Part shown: positions 43,501 through 53,016 of the stretch, piece by piece
Layout of the letters: every line of letters begins with the position of its first letter
Position numbering within the stretch: the first letter of the stretch is position 1
Assembly (NCBI GenBank): GCA_903828515.1
Contig: CAIKMD010000003.1
Coordinates: 62,001 to 126,000, forward strand
Origin: an uncultured Rhodospirillales bacterium
GTDB taxonomy: Bacteria; Pseudomonadota; Alphaproteobacteria; ATCC43930; CGMCC-115725
Length of the DNA: 64,000 bases
Reading direction: 5' to 3'
Position numbers and translations under genes: made by a program
The notes under the pieces: generated by a model
The model's input: the letters and a program-made list of their open reading frames with translations, nothing else
The model's database searches: none
What the model was told of the DNA's origin: nothing

Positions 43501-43529
43501 TTGTTGCAGCGCCGAAGGCAGTTTATTTT
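43501..43529 (+). promoter_or_regulatory. Probable sigma-70 promoter of acs
   Basis: TTGTTG (43501-43506), 17 bases, TATTTT (43524-43529). The start codon of acs lies at 43559, after the ribosome site AAGGGA at 43545-43550. Confidence 0.55.
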
Positions 43530-43558
43530 AGGTCGCAACGCCTCAAGGGAGCCCAGCC

Positions 43559-45499
43559 ATGTCGGACACCAGTATTTTCCCGGTCCCCGCGAAAACCGCC
43601 GCCAACGCGTGGATCGACGAGGCGAAATATGCCGCGATGTACGAGGCGTCGGTCGCCGATCCGGACAAGTTCTGGGGCGATCACGGCAAGCGCGTCGACT
43701 GGATCAAGCCCTATACCAAGGTCAAGAACACGTCCTTTCTCGGCGACGTCTCGATCAAATGGTTCGAGGACGGCACGCTCAACGCTTCCTACAACTGCAT
43801 CGACCGCCACGCCAAAACCCGTCCCGACCAGACCGCGATCCTGTGGGAAGGCGACAATCCGTCCGAGCACAAACACATCTCGTTCAGCGAGCTGCACGAG
43901 AATGTCTGCCGCCTCGCCAATGTGATGAAGTCCCAGGGCGTCAAAAAAGGCGACCGGGTCACGATCTATCTGCCGATGATCCCCGAGGCCGCCTACGCGA
44001 TGCTCGCCTGCGCGCGGATCGGCGCGGTGCATTCGGTCGTGTTCGGCGGCTTCTCGCCCGACAGCCTGATCGGCCGCATCCAGGATTGCGATTCGACCTA
44101 TGTCATCACCGCTGATGAAGGCTTGCGCGGCGGCAAGAAAGTGCCGCTCAAGGCCAATGCCGACGAGGCGCTCAAATCCTGCCCCGGCGTCAAGACCGTC
44201 CTCGTCGTGCGGCGCACCGGCGGCGGCATCGGCTGGGTCGATGGTCGCGACATCTGGTATCACGACGCGTTGAGCAAGGCGTCGTCGGATTGCCCGCCGA
44301 CCGAGATGAGCGCCGAGGATCCGCTTTTCATTCTCTACACCTCGGGCTCGACCGGCAAACCCAAGGGCGTGCTGCACACCACCGGCGGCTATCTCGTCTA
44401 TGCCGCGATGACGCATCAATACGTGTTCGATTATCACGACGGCGACATCTATTGGTGCACCGCCGATGTCGGCTGGGTCACCGGCCACAGCTATATCATC
44501 TATGGGCCGCTCGCCAATGGGGCCACCACGCTGATGTTCGAGGGCGTGCCGAATTATCCCGATGCCTCGCGCTGCTGGCAGGTCATCGACAAGCACAAGG
44601 TCAATATCTTCTATACCGCGCCGACGGCGCTGCGCGCGCTGATGCGCGAGGGCGATCACTTCGTCAAAAAGACCTCGCGCGCATCGTTGCGTTTATTGGG
44701 TTCGGTCGGCGAGCCGATCAATCCCGAAGCCTGGCTGTGGTATTACCGCGTCGTCGGTGATGAGCGCGTGCCGATCGTCGATACGTGGTGGCAGACCGAG
44801 ACCGGCGGCATCCTGATCACGCCGTTGCCCGGTGCCACAGCGTTGAAGCCGGGTTCCGCGACGCTGCCGTTCTTCGGCGTGAAGCCAGAGATCGTCGACG
44901 GCGAAGGCAATGTGTTGGAAGGCGCCACCGAGGGCAATCTTTGCATCACCGATAGCTGGCCCGGTCAGATGCGCACGGTGTTCGGCGATCACGAGCGATT
45001 CATCCAGACCTATTTCTCGACCTTCAAGGGCAAATACTTCACCGGCGACGGCGCGCGCCGCGACGAGGACGGATATTACTGGATCACCGGACGCGTCGAT
45101 GACGTGATCAACGTCGCCGGCCATCGTCTCGGCACCGCCGAGGTGGAAAGCGCGCTGGTCGGCAACACCAAAGTCGCCGAAGCCGCCGTCGTCGGCTATC
45201 CGCACGACATCAAGGGCACCGGCATCTATGCCTATGTCACGTTGAAGGCGGGGATCGATCCCAGCGACCCGTTGCGTCAGGAATTGATCCAATGGGTGAG
45301 GAAGCAGATCGGACCGATCGCGACGCCCGATCTCATTCAGTGGGCGCCCGGCCTGCCGAAGACGCGATCCGGCAAGATCATGCGCCGCATCCTCCGCAAG
45401 ATCGCCGCCAACGAGCACGACGCGCTGGGCGATACCTCGACCCTCGCCGACCCGAGCGTGGTCACGGATCTGGTCGATAACCGGATGAATCGGGGCTGA
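43559..45499 (+). CDS. acs: Acetyl-CoA synthetase
   Basis: A 646-residue AMP-forming acyl-CoA ligase that activates acetate through acetyl-AMP. The P-loop-like [10 protein letters not shown] is at about residue 260, the adenylate motif WWQTETGG near 405, and the C-terminal acetylatable lysine lies in [11 protein letters not shown]. The length fits Acs rather than propionyl-CoA synthetase. Confidence 0.97.
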   Translation: MSDTSIFPVPAKTAANAWIDEAKYAAMYEASVADPDKFWGDHGKRVDWIKPYTKVKNTSFLGDVSIKWFEDGTLNASYNCIDRHAKTRPDQTAILWEGDNPSEHKHISFSELHENVCRLANVMKSQGVKKGDRVTIYLPMIPEAAYAMLACARIGAVHSVVFGGFSPDSLIGRIQDCDSTYVITADEGLRGGKKVPLKANADEALKSCPGVKTVLVVRRTGGGIGWVDGRDIWYHDALSKASSDCPPTEMSAEDPLFILYTSGSTGKPKGVLHTTGGYLVYAAMTHQYVFDYHDGDIYWCTADVGWVTGHSYIIYGPLANGATTLMFEGVPNYPDASRCWQVIDKHKVNIFYTAPTALRALMREGDHFVKKTSRASLRLLGSVGEPINPEAWLWYYRVVGDERVPIVDTWWQTETGGILITPLPGATALKPGSATLPFFGVKPEIVDGEGNVLEGATEGNLCITDSWPGQMRTVFGDHERFIQTYFSTFKGKYFTGDGARRDEDGYYWITGRVDDVINVAGHRLGTAEVESALVGNTKVAEAAVVGYPHDIKGTGIYAYVTLKAGIDPSDPLRQELIQWVRKQIGPIATPDLIQWAPGLPKTRSGKIMRRILRKIAANEHDALGDTSTLADPSVVTDLVDNRMNRG

Positions 45500-45667
45500 G
45501 TCCGCGAATACCGCCGATTTCCGGGGGCTCCGGCCGACCCGGCCCGGCATGTTCCTCGATTGCATAAGTGCTACAGTGGAATTGCAGTTCCGCTCTCTCC
45601 GGCACGCTGTTATGCGAGGGAGAGCAACATCCGGCGTATTGGCACGACGAAGTCTAGGACCCGCTTT

Positions 45668-46270
45668 GTGAAAACATTATCCGCCAGTTTCGACCGGTTG
45701 CCGCCCGAGGGATTGTTCCTGGCGCGGTGGCTCAAAGCTCCGCATCGGATCGGCGCCCTCGCTCCCGCTAGCCGCCATCTCGCTCGCGCGATGGCCGACC
45801 AGATCGGGCCGAGCGAAGCCATGGTCATCGAGCTGGGCGGCGGCACCGGCAGCGTGACCAGCGCCCTTCTCGATTCCGGTCTCGACCCCAAGCGCCTCGT
45901 GGTGATCGAGCATGACCGTGTGTTTCACGCCCTTTTGACGCGGCGGTTTCCGCTCGTCACCGTCATCCGCGGCGACGCCGCCGACCTTCGCGCGTTGCTG
46001 GCGCCGCTCGGAATCGATCATTGCTCGGCGGTGGTATCGAGCCTGCCGCTGCTGAGCTTGCCGAAGCCGCAGCGCCTGAAAATCGTCGCCGAGGCTTTCG
46101 CGCTGTTGGGCGAGCGCGGCCGGTTCATCCAATACACGTATGGTGCGTTCTCGCCGCTACGGCGGCGCGAGACCGGACTGAAGGGTGAAGTCGCCGAGCG
46201 CGTGTGGCTTAATTTTCCGCCGGCCGCGGTGTGGCGATTCCGCCGCCGCGAAGCGATCGAAGCGGCGTAA
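45668..46270 (+). CDS. SAM-dependent methyltransferase, phospholipid N-methyltransferase-like
   Basis: A 200-residue class I methyltransferase. Motif I is VIELGGGTGSVT near residues 55-66, with LVVIEHDRVFHALL after it, a pattern of the PmtA/rRNA adenine methyltransferase-like group. Start GTG at 45668 is in frame and gives a short N-terminus (VKTLSASFDRLPPEG). In PmtA, phosphatidylethanolamine is methylated to phosphatidylcholine; this exact substrate is only suggested. Confidence 0.82.
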   Translation: MKTLSASFDRLPPEGLFLARWLKAPHRIGALAPASRHLARAMADQIGPSEAMVIELGGGTGSVTSALLDSGLDPKRLVVIEHDRVFHALLTRRFPLVTVIRGDAADLRALLAPLGIDHCSAVVSSLPLLSLPKPQRLKIVAEAFALLGERGRFIQYTYGAFSPLRRRETGLKGEVAERVWLNFPPAAVWRFRRREAIEAA

Positions 46271-46273
46271 ACT

Positions 46274-47050
46274 TTACGCGCGACGATCCGTGCGCGGTCG
46301 CGTGGTCGGAACATTGTCCGACAATCCGAGGCCCAGGGCCGGACGCAAAGCCTCTTTGGGCACCGAAGCCACCTGACGCTCGGGCACGTCGAGCCGAGCC
46401 TGAATTTTCTGATAGACCGCCGCGACCGATTGCGCGTTGCGCGTCCCATGCGCGTAGAACAGCCCCGGATTCTGACGCGCCGCCGCCGGAAACACTTTGG
46501 CGGCATTCTGTTTCTCGTTGACGTCTTGCGCCTTGATAAACCGCACGGCGCCATGCGGGCCGAGCAGATGCGCGAGATGGAGTTCGGCCACACTGGGCTT
46601 GTGACCCGTCGCCGCCTCGAGCTTGGCGCCGTTGGTTTTGGCGTATTCCGCCGCAAACAACGACGAGAGATGATTGTCGTGCCGCAAGTCGAGCACGCGC
46701 TTCTCGGTTTCCTTATCGGCCGCGACCACCGCACCGTTGCGCGTGACGTTGAGACGCTTGGCCAGATCGGCATGGCCGTATTTGGCGCCGTGATCGTGCA
46801 TCATCTTCAGCCAGGTGCCGCCGGTGAACTGGAACAGTCCCATCGCGCTGCCCTTGGCCGCATGGGCGTTGCCGCGAAAGCCGCTTTCGAAGCCCGCCTG
46901 CGACACGAGGTAATCGAAATCGACGCCGGTCTTGGTCGATGCGTCGCGCAGACTCTGCAGCACGTCATTGGGCAACCGCGATGCCGCGGTCGGCTGTGAC
47001 GTCGTTGCTCGCTGCGCGTTGTGGTGCGCAGGATGATGAATCTGGGTCAT
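46274..47050 (-). CDS. Lytic transglycosylase domain protein
   Basis: A 258-residue SLT-fold protein. The catalytic glutamate E55 is in AGFESGFRG, and MGLFQFTGGTWLKM is the matching family block. No signal peptide or transmembrane segment is seen; the N-terminus is a His/Gln/Thr-rich tail. The protein could be exported by another route or belong to a flagellar or phage-derived set. It converges with the methyltransferase gene, three bases apart. Confidence 0.85.
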   Translation of the reverse strand: MTQIHHPAHHNAQRATTSQPTAASRLPNDVLQSLRDASTKTGVDFDYLVSQAGFESGFRGNAHAAKGSAMGLFQFTGGTWLKMMHDHGAKYGHADLAKRLNVTRNGAVVAADKETEKRVLDLRHDNHLSSLFAAEYAKTNGAKLEAATGHKPSVAELHLAHLLGPHGAVRFIKAQDVNEKQNAAKVFPAAARQNPGLFYAHGTRNAQSVAAVYQKIQARLDVPERQVASVPKEALRPALGLGLSDNVPTTRPRTDRRA

Positions 47051-47246
47051 GCCACGGCCTCCTCGATCTTGGCCGAACGGGCCGGCAACACCCCTCTTGC
47101 GTGGTTGCTGCGCCTGTCGTGTCTCATCCGGTCCGGCGATCCTTAATCGGTCTTCATACTATGCAGTCCGCCGCATCCCAGGCAAGGCCGCCGAATCCGC
47201 CAGCGTTTACTGAACGTTAAGCATACCGGCCCATCCTCGCCGGAGC

Positions 47247-48659
47247 ATGGATAAGAACGCGCAACTCCGCACGGCCCTAGGCTGCCTGAACGCCAAGCAG
47301 GCGGTCGCGCTGGCGAACGCGGTCGAGATTCAGCGCGCGATGGGCACCGAGACCCTGCCGGCCGGGCCGATTCTCGATGCCCTGCGGGCGCGGCTGCGCG
47401 AAGAGCGGCCGGCACGCATTCCCGATCTCCGCCGGCTGGTGGTCAACGCACTCGAAGAATTTTTGACCGACCGGAGCGATGAACCGCGCGTCGATGGCCT
47501 GATCCCGCGTGCGACGATCCTGCCGTGGTGGGACGCGGTCCGACTGCTTGTCCCGACCGAGGTCGATGCGATGGCCGTCCGTCTCAAGGACGCGATTGCC
47601 AAGGATCCGGTCGCCGGCGCCGCCGGGCTTCAGGCCGACGCCTACCAGGAAGCCGCCAAATGGGCGGCCCTCGTCGCCGCCGAACTCGCCAAGCCGAAAT
47701 CCGATTTGCCGGTCAAGAAGCTGCTCCGCGGCCTGTTGGCCGACGACGCCAAAATCATCGCCGAGATACTGTCGATCGCCAAACCGCTGACGACCGCGAT
47801 CCGCGCGATGAATCGCGTGCTCACCCATATGCGGCTGATCGAGGAACGCCGCATCCTCGATCTCGCGCCCGACGCGATTACCAGTCTCAAGCAGAACTAT
47901 CTCGCTTTGTCGGAGGCTCACGGCATGTCGGCGCGTTATCTCGCGCTCGGCGTGCTCAACCGGTTGACCCAGCCCAATCAGATCTTGCGGCTCGGCCGCG
48001 CCTTGTCGTGGAAGTCCAACGACACGCTGGTCTCCGGCACCGAATTCGGCTGCGTCGGCGCCCGTCTCATCGCCGATCTGCAGCGCGCGAGCCAGGAAAT
48101 CAGCGCCCAGGTTTCGCTCCGCGGCCCCCTGCCGCCGGTGGACGAACTCAGCCAGCGCCTGTCGCGTTATTTCGACGAGTGCGAAGGCCTCTTGGCGGAA
48201 ATGGGTTTGCGACGCGATTCGCCGTGGGGCGAGGCAATCTTGAAAAGCCGGGCCACCGCCGCCGACGCGATCAATCGCGGCATCCTCGATCGGTACACCC
48301 AGGTCGCGCTCGCGATCATGCCTCAACTGAAAGACGGCGAAGCCGACGTGAGCGCGACGCCGCCACGCGGCAGCATTCCGGACGCGATGGCGATTGGGCA
48401 TTTCCTGCAACTCCTCACCCAACGCGGGCAACGTCACGGCTTCGCCCAGGCCGCCCGCGAGGCGATCGACGCGCTCGGCACCGAAATCGAAACCCGCACC
48501 GCCGATCTGATCGGAGAGGTCCGCGAGACGCCGGTCCACGCGGCGACCATCGAGGCCCAGATCGATGCCGGCGCCAAATTATGCGAGCTATTGTTCGACG
48601 ACGGCCGGGGCCAGCTGATGCGCCGCCGGCTCGCCAACGCCATGCGCGCCACGGCCTAG
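47247..48659 (+). CDS. Hypothetical protein of unknown function
   Basis: A 470-residue protein that I do not recognise. It is almost entirely helical and soluble, without signal peptide or membrane segment: many Leu/Ala/Arg heptad-like stretches, for example LLADDAKIIAEILSIAKPL and ASQEISAQVSLRGPLPP. No catalytic motif is visible. It stands between the lytic transglycosylase and a small membrane protein. Confidence 0.8.
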   Translation: MDKNAQLRTALGCLNAKQAVALANAVEIQRAMGTETLPAGPILDALRARLREERPARIPDLRRLVVNALEEFLTDRSDEPRVDGLIPRATILPWWDAVRLLVPTEVDAMAVRLKDAIAKDPVAGAAGLQADAYQEAAKWAALVAAELAKPKSDLPVKKLLRGLLADDAKIIAEILSIAKPLTTAIRAMNRVLTHMRLIEERRILDLAPDAITSLKQNYLALSEAHGMSARYLALGVLNRLTQPNQILRLGRALSWKSNDTLVSGTEFGCVGARLIADLQRASQEISAQVSLRGPLPPVDELSQRLSRYFDECEGLLAEMGLRRDSPWGEAILKSRATAADAINRGILDRYTQVALAIMPQLKDGEADVSATPPRGSIPDAMAIGHFLQLLTQRGQRHGFAQAAREAIDALGTEIETRTADLIGEVRETPVHAATIEAQIDAGAKLCELLFDDGRGQLMRRRLANAMRATA

Positions 48660-48752
48660 CCCCCTCTGACCAGCCCCACCAACCCGGCATTGCAACCGGC
48701 CGTCGTAAAACTTAGACTCACGCGATAATCGCGCAGGCGCGGAGCGGGCGTT

Positions 48753-48974
48753 TTGGAACTCACGTTCACCAATGTACTGTGGGCCGCGATTGCCTCGATC
48801 GAGATCATCTTGGTCGTTTTGCGGATATTGACGCCGCTTGGGCCCCAGCGCGTCATCATGGCGGTCAGCATCCCGGCGCTGATCATCCTCGGCGCGATCA
48901 TCAACGCGATCTACAACCGCATCACCATCGGCCGTATCCTCGACGAGCCGCCGCCGCGGGAACGCCATTCCTGA
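48753..48974 (+). CDS. Small two-span membrane protein
   Basis: A 73-residue protein that starts with TTG at 48753 in the sequence and reads MELTFTNVLWAAIASIEIILVVL, followed by a second hydrophobic span (VIMAVSIPALIILGAIINAIY) and a basic, Pro-rich tail. A GGAGCGGGCG segment upstream could serve as the ribosome site. No family is recognised. Confidence 0.6.
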   Translation: MELTFTNVLWAAIASIEIILVVLRILTPLGPQRVIMAVSIPALIILGAIINAIYNRITIGRILDEPPPRERHS

Positions 48975-49094
48975 CCCCGAGGCGCGGCGCTTGACTCTGC
49001 GCCGTCGCGGTCCAAAATCACGGCTAAACTAGCCAATTAACGCCGGATTCTGGCTCTTCAGACCCTCCGGCCCGCTCACCCGAGGAGACCCCCC

Positions 49095-50159
49095 ATGGCA
49101 AACGATGGTTTGGCTCATACCGTCAACCGCGAAGCAGAAAGCGGCCGGATGGAATTCTATGGCCGGGCCAACCAGCAGCACCTCGCCCCGCTCTGGCGCG
49201 TGCTCGGCGGCCTGGTGCTCGAATCGCCCAAAAGCCCGTGCATTCCGGCACTGTGGAAATGGTCCGATGTGCGGCCCTATCTCATGGAAGCCTGCCAGAT
49301 CATCACCGCCGAAGAGGCCGAGCGCCGCGTGCTCGTGCTGGAGAACCCCGGCATGCCGGGCGAGTCGCGCATCACCCGCAGCATGTTCGCCGGGATGCAG
49401 ATCATCCTCCCCGGCGAAGTGGCGCCCGCCCATCGCCATGTCGCCTCGGCGCTGCGTTTCGTGATCGAAGGCAAGAACGCCTATACCGCCGTCTCGGGCG
49501 AACGCACGATGATGGCGCCGGGCGATTTCGTCATCACCCCGTCCTGGACCTGGCACGACCACGGCAATCTCAGCACCGAACCGATGGTCTGGCTCGACGG
49601 GCTCGACATGCATCTGGTCAATTTGATGGATGCCGGATTCCGCGACGGCTATCCCGACAAGACCCATCCGGTCGTGCGCCCCGAAGGCGCCGCCGATGCC
49701 GAGTTCGGCTACAACCTGTTGCCGGTCGACTACAAGCCGGGCAGCCAGACCACGCCGATCTTCAACTATCCCTACACGCGCACACGCGAGGCGCTCGACC
49801 GGCTGGCGCGGTTCTATCCGATCGATCCGTGTTTCGGCTTCAAGATGAAATACGTCAATCCGATCGATGGCGGGTGGGCGATGCCGACGATCGCGACGTG
49901 GATGCAGCTCCTGCCCAAAGGGTTCAAGAGCATGCCTTATCGGTCAACCGATGGCGTGGTGTTCGTCTGCGTCGAGGGTTCGGGCAAGACCACGATCAAC
50001 GGCCAGGTTTTCAACTGGGGGCCGCACGACGTCTTCACCGTGCCGTCCTGGACGTTCTACGAACACGAAGCGTCGTCGGATGCGGTTCTGTTCAGTTTCT
50101 CGGATCGCGTCTCGCAGGAAAAGCTCGACTTCTTCCGCGAACAGCGCGGCAACGCCTAA
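49095..50159 (+). CDS. gtdA: Gentisate 1,2-dioxygenase
   Basis: A 354-residue double-cupin dioxygenase that opens the ring of gentisate to maleylpyruvate with Fe(II). The N-terminal cupin has the iron-binding HRHVASALRF block (APAHRHVASAL) and WTWHDHGN; the second cupin has GSGKTTINGQVF and SWTFYEHEA. The length is normal for the family. The upstream bases 48975-49094 show no clear promoter; a short inverted repeat GGCTA-AAC-TAGCC lies at 49022-49034. There is no maleylpyruvate isomerase or hydrolase nearby. Confidence 0.93.
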   Translation: MANDGLAHTVNREAESGRMEFYGRANQQHLAPLWRVLGGLVLESPKSPCIPALWKWSDVRPYLMEACQIITAEEAERRVLVLENPGMPGESRITRSMFAGMQIILPGEVAPAHRHVASALRFVIEGKNAYTAVSGERTMMAPGDFVITPSWTWHDHGNLSTEPMVWLDGLDMHLVNLMDAGFRDGYPDKTHPVVRPEGAADAEFGYNLLPVDYKPGSQTTPIFNYPYTRTREALDRLARFYPIDPCFGFKMKYVNPIDGGWAMPTIATWMQLLPKGFKSMPYRSTDGVVFVCVEGSGKTTINGQVFNWGPHDVFTVPSWTFYEHEASSDAVLFSFSDRVSQEKLDFFREQRGNA

Positions 50160-50377
50160 AAGCGGACCGGCCGATCGCCGACGGACTGCGCAGTCTGTAT
50201 CGTGCAGCGCGCGCCGTCTTGCATGGCGCAATCGTCGGCGCGCACCCATTCGGTCCAGGCCGTATGGAGCTGATCGCCGATCGCATCGAGCGCCGTCTGC
50301 GACGCGGGATGGCTCGCAACCAGGGCGGCAACGATCGTCAGCGGCGCCAGGATGCGAATCAGATAATCGGGCAACAC
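50156..50377 (-). CDS. Small hypothetical protein with N-terminal hydrophobic segment
   Basis: A frame of about 73 residues whose hydrophobic segment (LIRILAPLTIVAALVA) could be a signal or membrane anchor; it continues with paired cysteines (DDCAMQDGARC). The start is uncertain: GTG at 50377 or TTG at 50374, both after AGAGG; GTG at 50407 would be longer. It overlaps the gtdA stop tail to tail by four bases. Short and without relatives that I know. Confidence 0.5.
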   Translation of the reverse strand: MLPDYLIRILAPLTIVAALVASHPASQTALDAIGDQLHTAWTEWVRADDCAMQDGARCTIQTAQSVGDRPVRF

Positions 50378-50468
50378 ACACACCTCTGCCGGTCTCCGGC
50401 ACGACACGAATTCGTGCGCGGAGAATGGACGGCAAAAGGTTAAGCGAAGATGAAGAACGTCAGCGTGC

Positions 50469-52202
50469 TCAGAGGGTGACGATCACGTTGAGCACGGCTT
50501 GGCGCTTTTCCTCGCGCACGACCTTAATCGCACGCGCCAAGGCGGCGGGAAGATCGGCCGGCTTCTCGACGCGTTCGCCGTAGCCGCCGCTGGCTTCGAC
50601 CAGCTTCTCGAAGGCGGGTGACGGATTGAGATCGGCCAGGGTGTGGCCGTCATTCTCGGCCTGCGCCAGGCCTGTCGCGTACATCGCCAGGGTCGAACGA
50701 CGCACCGCGTTATAGACCGCGTTGTTGTTGATGACGGTGAGGATCGGCAGGTTATGCGCCTGCGCCGTCCAATGACACGCGGTCGGATTGGCGAACATGT
50801 AAGCGCCGTCGCCGACCGTGCAGACCACCAGCTTGTCCGGTGCCGCGAGCTTGGCGCCGAGCGCCGCGCCGACGCCCCAGCCGAGACCGCCCGCTGGGCC
50901 CGAACCATAAAGCGTTCCGGCTTTTTCGCGTTTGCAGAATTCGGTGCGCACCCAATACTCGTTGACGATCAGCGCATCGGGACCGACGGCCTCGCCGAGA
51001 CAATGATTGAGATATTCGATCTTGATCGAAGGCTCCGTCGCGGCTTTATCGAGCGTCGCCTTCCATTGCGCGCGCATCGCCTTCCAACGTTCGCCCAGGC
51101 GATTGCGTCGCGTCTCGACCTTCGCGCCCTTATCGAGGCCCTTCTCGCCCAACGCTTCGTCGAGCACGGTCAGCGCGGCGGTGGTTTCCGCGGTGATCGA
51201 GAGATCGCATTGAAAGCCGCGCATCGGATAGCGCGTGAAGGCCGGATCGTCGCCGATCTGGACGACCTTGCAGCCGGCCGGCGGACTTTCCTGCGAGGGA
51301 AACCACGGCGCGTCGCTATCCAGGATGATGACGAGATCGGCCTCGCTCAGGAACGGCTTCGGCACCGAGCCCATGTTCATCGGATGGCTCGACGGCAGGC
51401 AGACATAGCGCGCGTTGAACGAGACGACCGGAATGGCGAAACGTTCGGTCAGCCGCGCCAACGCCTCCACGGCCTGGTTGGTGCGGCCGGAGGCCGAGGT
51501 GATGATCAAGGGCCGTTCGGCCGCTTCGACCATCCCGGTCAGCGTCGCGATCGCGGCGGGATTGGGATAGGCCATGCTCGGATGCGCGCGCGCCATCATC
51601 GGCCGGTTCGAGGCGGGTACCGTGCCGCCCAAAGCTTCGCGCGGCAGGGTGAGATAGGCCGAGCCGCGCGGCGCGGTCATCATCACCTCGAGCGCGCGCG
51701 AGACGAGATCTTCTGCCTGCATCGGCAGCTTCATCTCGTAATCCCATTTGACGAACTCGCGCAGCATGCCGGCCTGATCGAACATTTCCTGGCCCCAATG
51801 GACCGGGCTGTTGCGCGAGCCGAGGACACCTTGTTCGGTGATCGGGGTGCGGCCGGCCATCAGAAGGATCGGCACGTTATCGCGATAGGCATCGGCCATG
51901 CAGTTGATCGTATTGGCGGTGCCGACATTCGTGTGGACCATCACCGCCTGGGGCTTGCCCGCCACCATGTAATAGCCATGCGCCATGGAGACGGCGCAGT
52001 TCTCATGCGGGATGACCATGAGTTGCGGGATGTCGGCCTTCTTGCGCTTGCTGGCGGCCAGTCCTTCGACCAGGGGCGCGAAATCGGTGCCGGGATTGAC
52101 GAACATGTGGTCGATGCCGCTGGCCTTCAGGGAACGCAACAGCACCTCGGCGGCGCTTTGGGTTCCCTCGGCGCTCGAGCCGGGAAAGACGGGGTCGGTC
52201 AT
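50469..52202 (-). CDS. Thiamin diphosphate-dependent enzyme, acetolactate synthase-like
   Basis: A 577-residue ThDP enzyme of the acetolactate synthase / benzoylformate decarboxylase superfamily. The pyrimidine-side glutamate is in VIPHENCAVSMAHGYY. The ThDP-Mg motif is GDGAYMFANPTACH, with the end TVINNN. The length and absence of a regulatory subunit gene suggest a catabolic decarboxylase or carboligase rather than biosynthetic IlvB. Substrate unknown; gtdA nearby hints at an aromatic keto acid, an inference only. Confidence 0.9.
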   Translation of the reverse strand: MTDPVFPGSSAEGTQSAAEVLLRSLKASGIDHMFVNPGTDFAPLVEGLAASKRKKADIPQLMVIPHENCAVSMAHGYYMVAGKPQAVMVHTNVGTANTINCMADAYRDNVPILLMAGRTPITEQGVLGSRNSPVHWGQEMFDQAGMLREFVKWDYEMKLPMQAEDLVSRALEVMMTAPRGSAYLTLPREALGGTVPASNRPMMARAHPSMAYPNPAAIATLTGMVEAAERPLIITSASGRTNQAVEALARLTERFAIPVVSFNARYVCLPSSHPMNMGSVPKPFLSEADLVIILDSDAPWFPSQESPPAGCKVVQIGDDPAFTRYPMRGFQCDLSITAETTAALTVLDEALGEKGLDKGAKVETRRNRLGERWKAMRAQWKATLDKAATEPSIKIEYLNHCLGEAVGPDALIVNEYWVRTEFCKREKAGTLYGSGPAGGLGWGVGAALGAKLAAPDKLVVCTVGDGAYMFANPTACHWTAQAHNLPILTVINNNAVYNAVRRSTLAMYATGLAQAENDGHTLADLNPSPAFEKLVEASGGYGERVEKPADLPAALARAIKVVREEKRQAVLNVIVTL

Positions 52203-52250
52203 GGCGTTCCTCCTGCCGGCACCGGAAGGTTCTCCGGGCCGAAGCGCGCG

Positions 52251-52278
52251 ATGGTAACCCCGGTTAGACCCGAGTCAA
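52251..52278 (-). promoter_or_regulatory. Probable sigma-70 promoter of the ThDP enzyme gene
   Basis: On the minus strand TTGACT, 16 bases, TACCAT, about 49 bases before the start codon at 52202. The -10 keeps four of six consensus positions. Confidence 0.5.
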
Positions 52279-52326
52279 AGCCGCTCGTTCAGGAAATATT
52301 AAGCATAGGGTTGCAAGCTTCGCCGC

Positions 52327-53016
52327 ATGAGGGACGGACAGCGGGCAATCTTTTTCGATCTGGACGGGACGCTTGCCGATAGCGTCGGCGTGATGCGCCG
52401 CATCTTCGCGCAATTCGCCGGCACGTTCGGCCGCGACGTGTCCGATGCCGATTTCGCCGCCTGCAATGGGCCGCCGATCGCGTTGTCGCTCGCCCGGCTC
52501 AAACGCGAATGGGTGTTGAAACCGAACCTCGACGAACTCACCAACCTCTATCAGTCATTGATCGATGCGGCCTATCTCGATGTGGTGCCCGCGCGGGGCG
52601 CGACCATCACGCTCGAAAGCGCGTTCCGGCACGGCTGGACGGTCGGCGTCGTCACGTCGAACAGCGGCGCCCGCACCCGTTCCTGGCTGGCCCGCTGCGG
52701 TCTTGCTCCTTTTGTCGATATCGTGGTCGGCGCCGAAGACGTGGTTCTCGGCAAGCCCGAACCCGAGCCTTATCTGATCGCGCTGGCGCGCAGCGGCACG
52801 CCGCGGCACGGCGTGATCGCGGTCGAGGACTCGCCGCAAGGCGCGCGCTCGGCGATCGGCGCGGGGCTGCGCACTTTCGGGATCATGGCCGATTGCGGTG
52901 ATTCCTCCTTCGGCACCGAGACCGATTGGCCGGAGCCGATCCGCCTGATCGGCGCGCTCGAAGAGTTACTGCCCGAATTGGGACGCGGACACCGGCGGGT
53001 CGCCGGAATTCGCTAA
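52327..53016 (+). CDS. HAD superfamily hydrolase
   Basis: A 229-residue HAD-IA phosphatase. Motif I is FFDLDGTLADS (nucleophile D11 and acid D13), motif II is VVTSNSG, motif III the Lys in GKPEPEP, and motif IV is VEDSPQGARSA. The cap is the small alpha-helical type between residues 15 and 85, like phosphoglycolate phosphatase. Substrate not determined. The stop shares an A with the ATG of the NUDIX gene. Confidence 0.9.
   Translation: MRDGQRAIFFDLDGTLADSVGVMRRIFAQFAGTFGRDVSDADFAACNGPPIALSLARLKREWVLKPNLDELTNLYQSLIDAAYLDVVPARGATITLESAFRHGWTVGVVTSNSGARTRSWLARCGLAPFVDIVVGAEDVVLGKPEPEPYLIALARSGTPRHGVIAVEDSPQGARSAIGAGLRTFGIMADCGDSSFGTETDWPEPIRLIGALEELLPELGRGHRRVAGIR

Noticed and set aside
49022-49034. 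Inverted repeat GGCTA-AAC-TAGCC ahead of gtdA as an operator
   Set aside because: Only five-base arms; too short to call without knowing a regulator or a promoter.
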